Shown piece by piece: positions 63,923-64,000 of a stretch of DNA of 64,000 nt. The number at the start of each line of letters is the position of its first letter. Within the stretch, counting starts at the first letter, position 1. Under the pieces are notes generated by a model, which saw only the letters and a program-made list of their open reading frames with translations, ran no database searches and was not told the origin of the DNA. This stretch comes from Bettongia penicillata ogilbyi. Lineage: Eukaryota > Chordata > Mammalia > Diprotodontia > Potoroidae. Position numbers and translations under genes: made by a program. Where the stretch lies: assembly GCA_023548195.1 (NCBI GenBank), contig JAJHZJ010000121.1, positions 930,220 through 994,219 of the forward strand, written 5' to 3'.

Positions 63923-64000
63923 GAGATCTTCAGTTGAGGACTCTCAACTCCTTATTCCTGAAAACTAATACAGTACAAAATTATGCTGTTTTTGGACTGT

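Noticed and set aside
1..64000. A new multi-gene biological system
   Set aside because: I looked on both strands for clustered host coding regions, defence or metabolic modules, and RNA genes. Everything with coding character is a decayed retrotransposon ORF. I do not see evidence for such a system here.

Overview
This window looks like marsupial nuclear DNA. It is AT-rich and CpG-poor, has no operon-like or dense coding structure, and is packed with interspersed repeats of marsupial and ancient mammalian types. The marsupial call rests on about ten copies of a tRNA-derived SINE I read as MAR1-like (its 3' end resembles RTE/BovB LINE tails), on L1 elements whose 5' end carries GAGCCAAGATGG followed by a marsupial-type ORF1, and on several copies of a second SINE I read as WSINE1-like. 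The second SINE hints at an Australian marsupial, but I cannot prove that without a database. I found no host protein-coding exon, no functional tRNA or rRNA gene and no CpG island. The window is best read as intergenic or deep intronic sequence.

Layout. 0-10 kb: SINE and L1 tails, MIRs, CR1/L3 tails, an L1 3' end preceded by a palindromic repeat, and a CR1 ORF1 (esterase) remnant near 9.2-9.6 kb. 10.98-13.68 kb: a near full-length half-L1 (HAL1-like) element in which ORF1 is followed directly by a 3' region with no ORF2. 14.7-15.4 kb: a GATA/TG microsatellite and an LTR-like segment. 15.9-18.2 kb: a long CR1/L3 copy with reverse-transcriptase remnants, split by three SINEs. 18.3-20.1 kb: an antisense L2 with RT remnants. 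21.2-22.8 kb: another SINE-split CR1. 24.9-25.5 kb: a MIR split by two hAT-like elements. 26-29 kb: L2, MAR1 and an antisense L1. 29-31 kb: largely unassigned. 31.2-31.7 kb: a solo-LTR candidate. 35.0-37.1 kb: L1 pieces and an abrupt L1/CR1 junction. 38.7-43 kb: a stack of L1 interrupted by a solo LTR and by a second HAL1 copy. 43.9-44.8 kb: an antisense RTE RT remnant. 46.9-47.3 kb: a large compound microsatellite. 48.2-48.9 kb: an LTR-like segment and a CA repeat. 50-55 kb: mostly unassigned, probably single-copy. 55-64 kb: L1, L2, WSINE-like, hAT-like, RTE, CR1, MIR and MAR1 copies, plus a hairpin next to a perfect 40-bp tandem duplication.

No genes work together here. The biology visible is retrotransposon ecology: autonomous LINEs (L1, L2, CR1/L3, RTE) and their dependants (HAL1 and SINEs), with nesting that gives relative ages. 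Family names are from recognition by eye. Boundaries are good to about 10-30 bp unless a target-site duplication is given.
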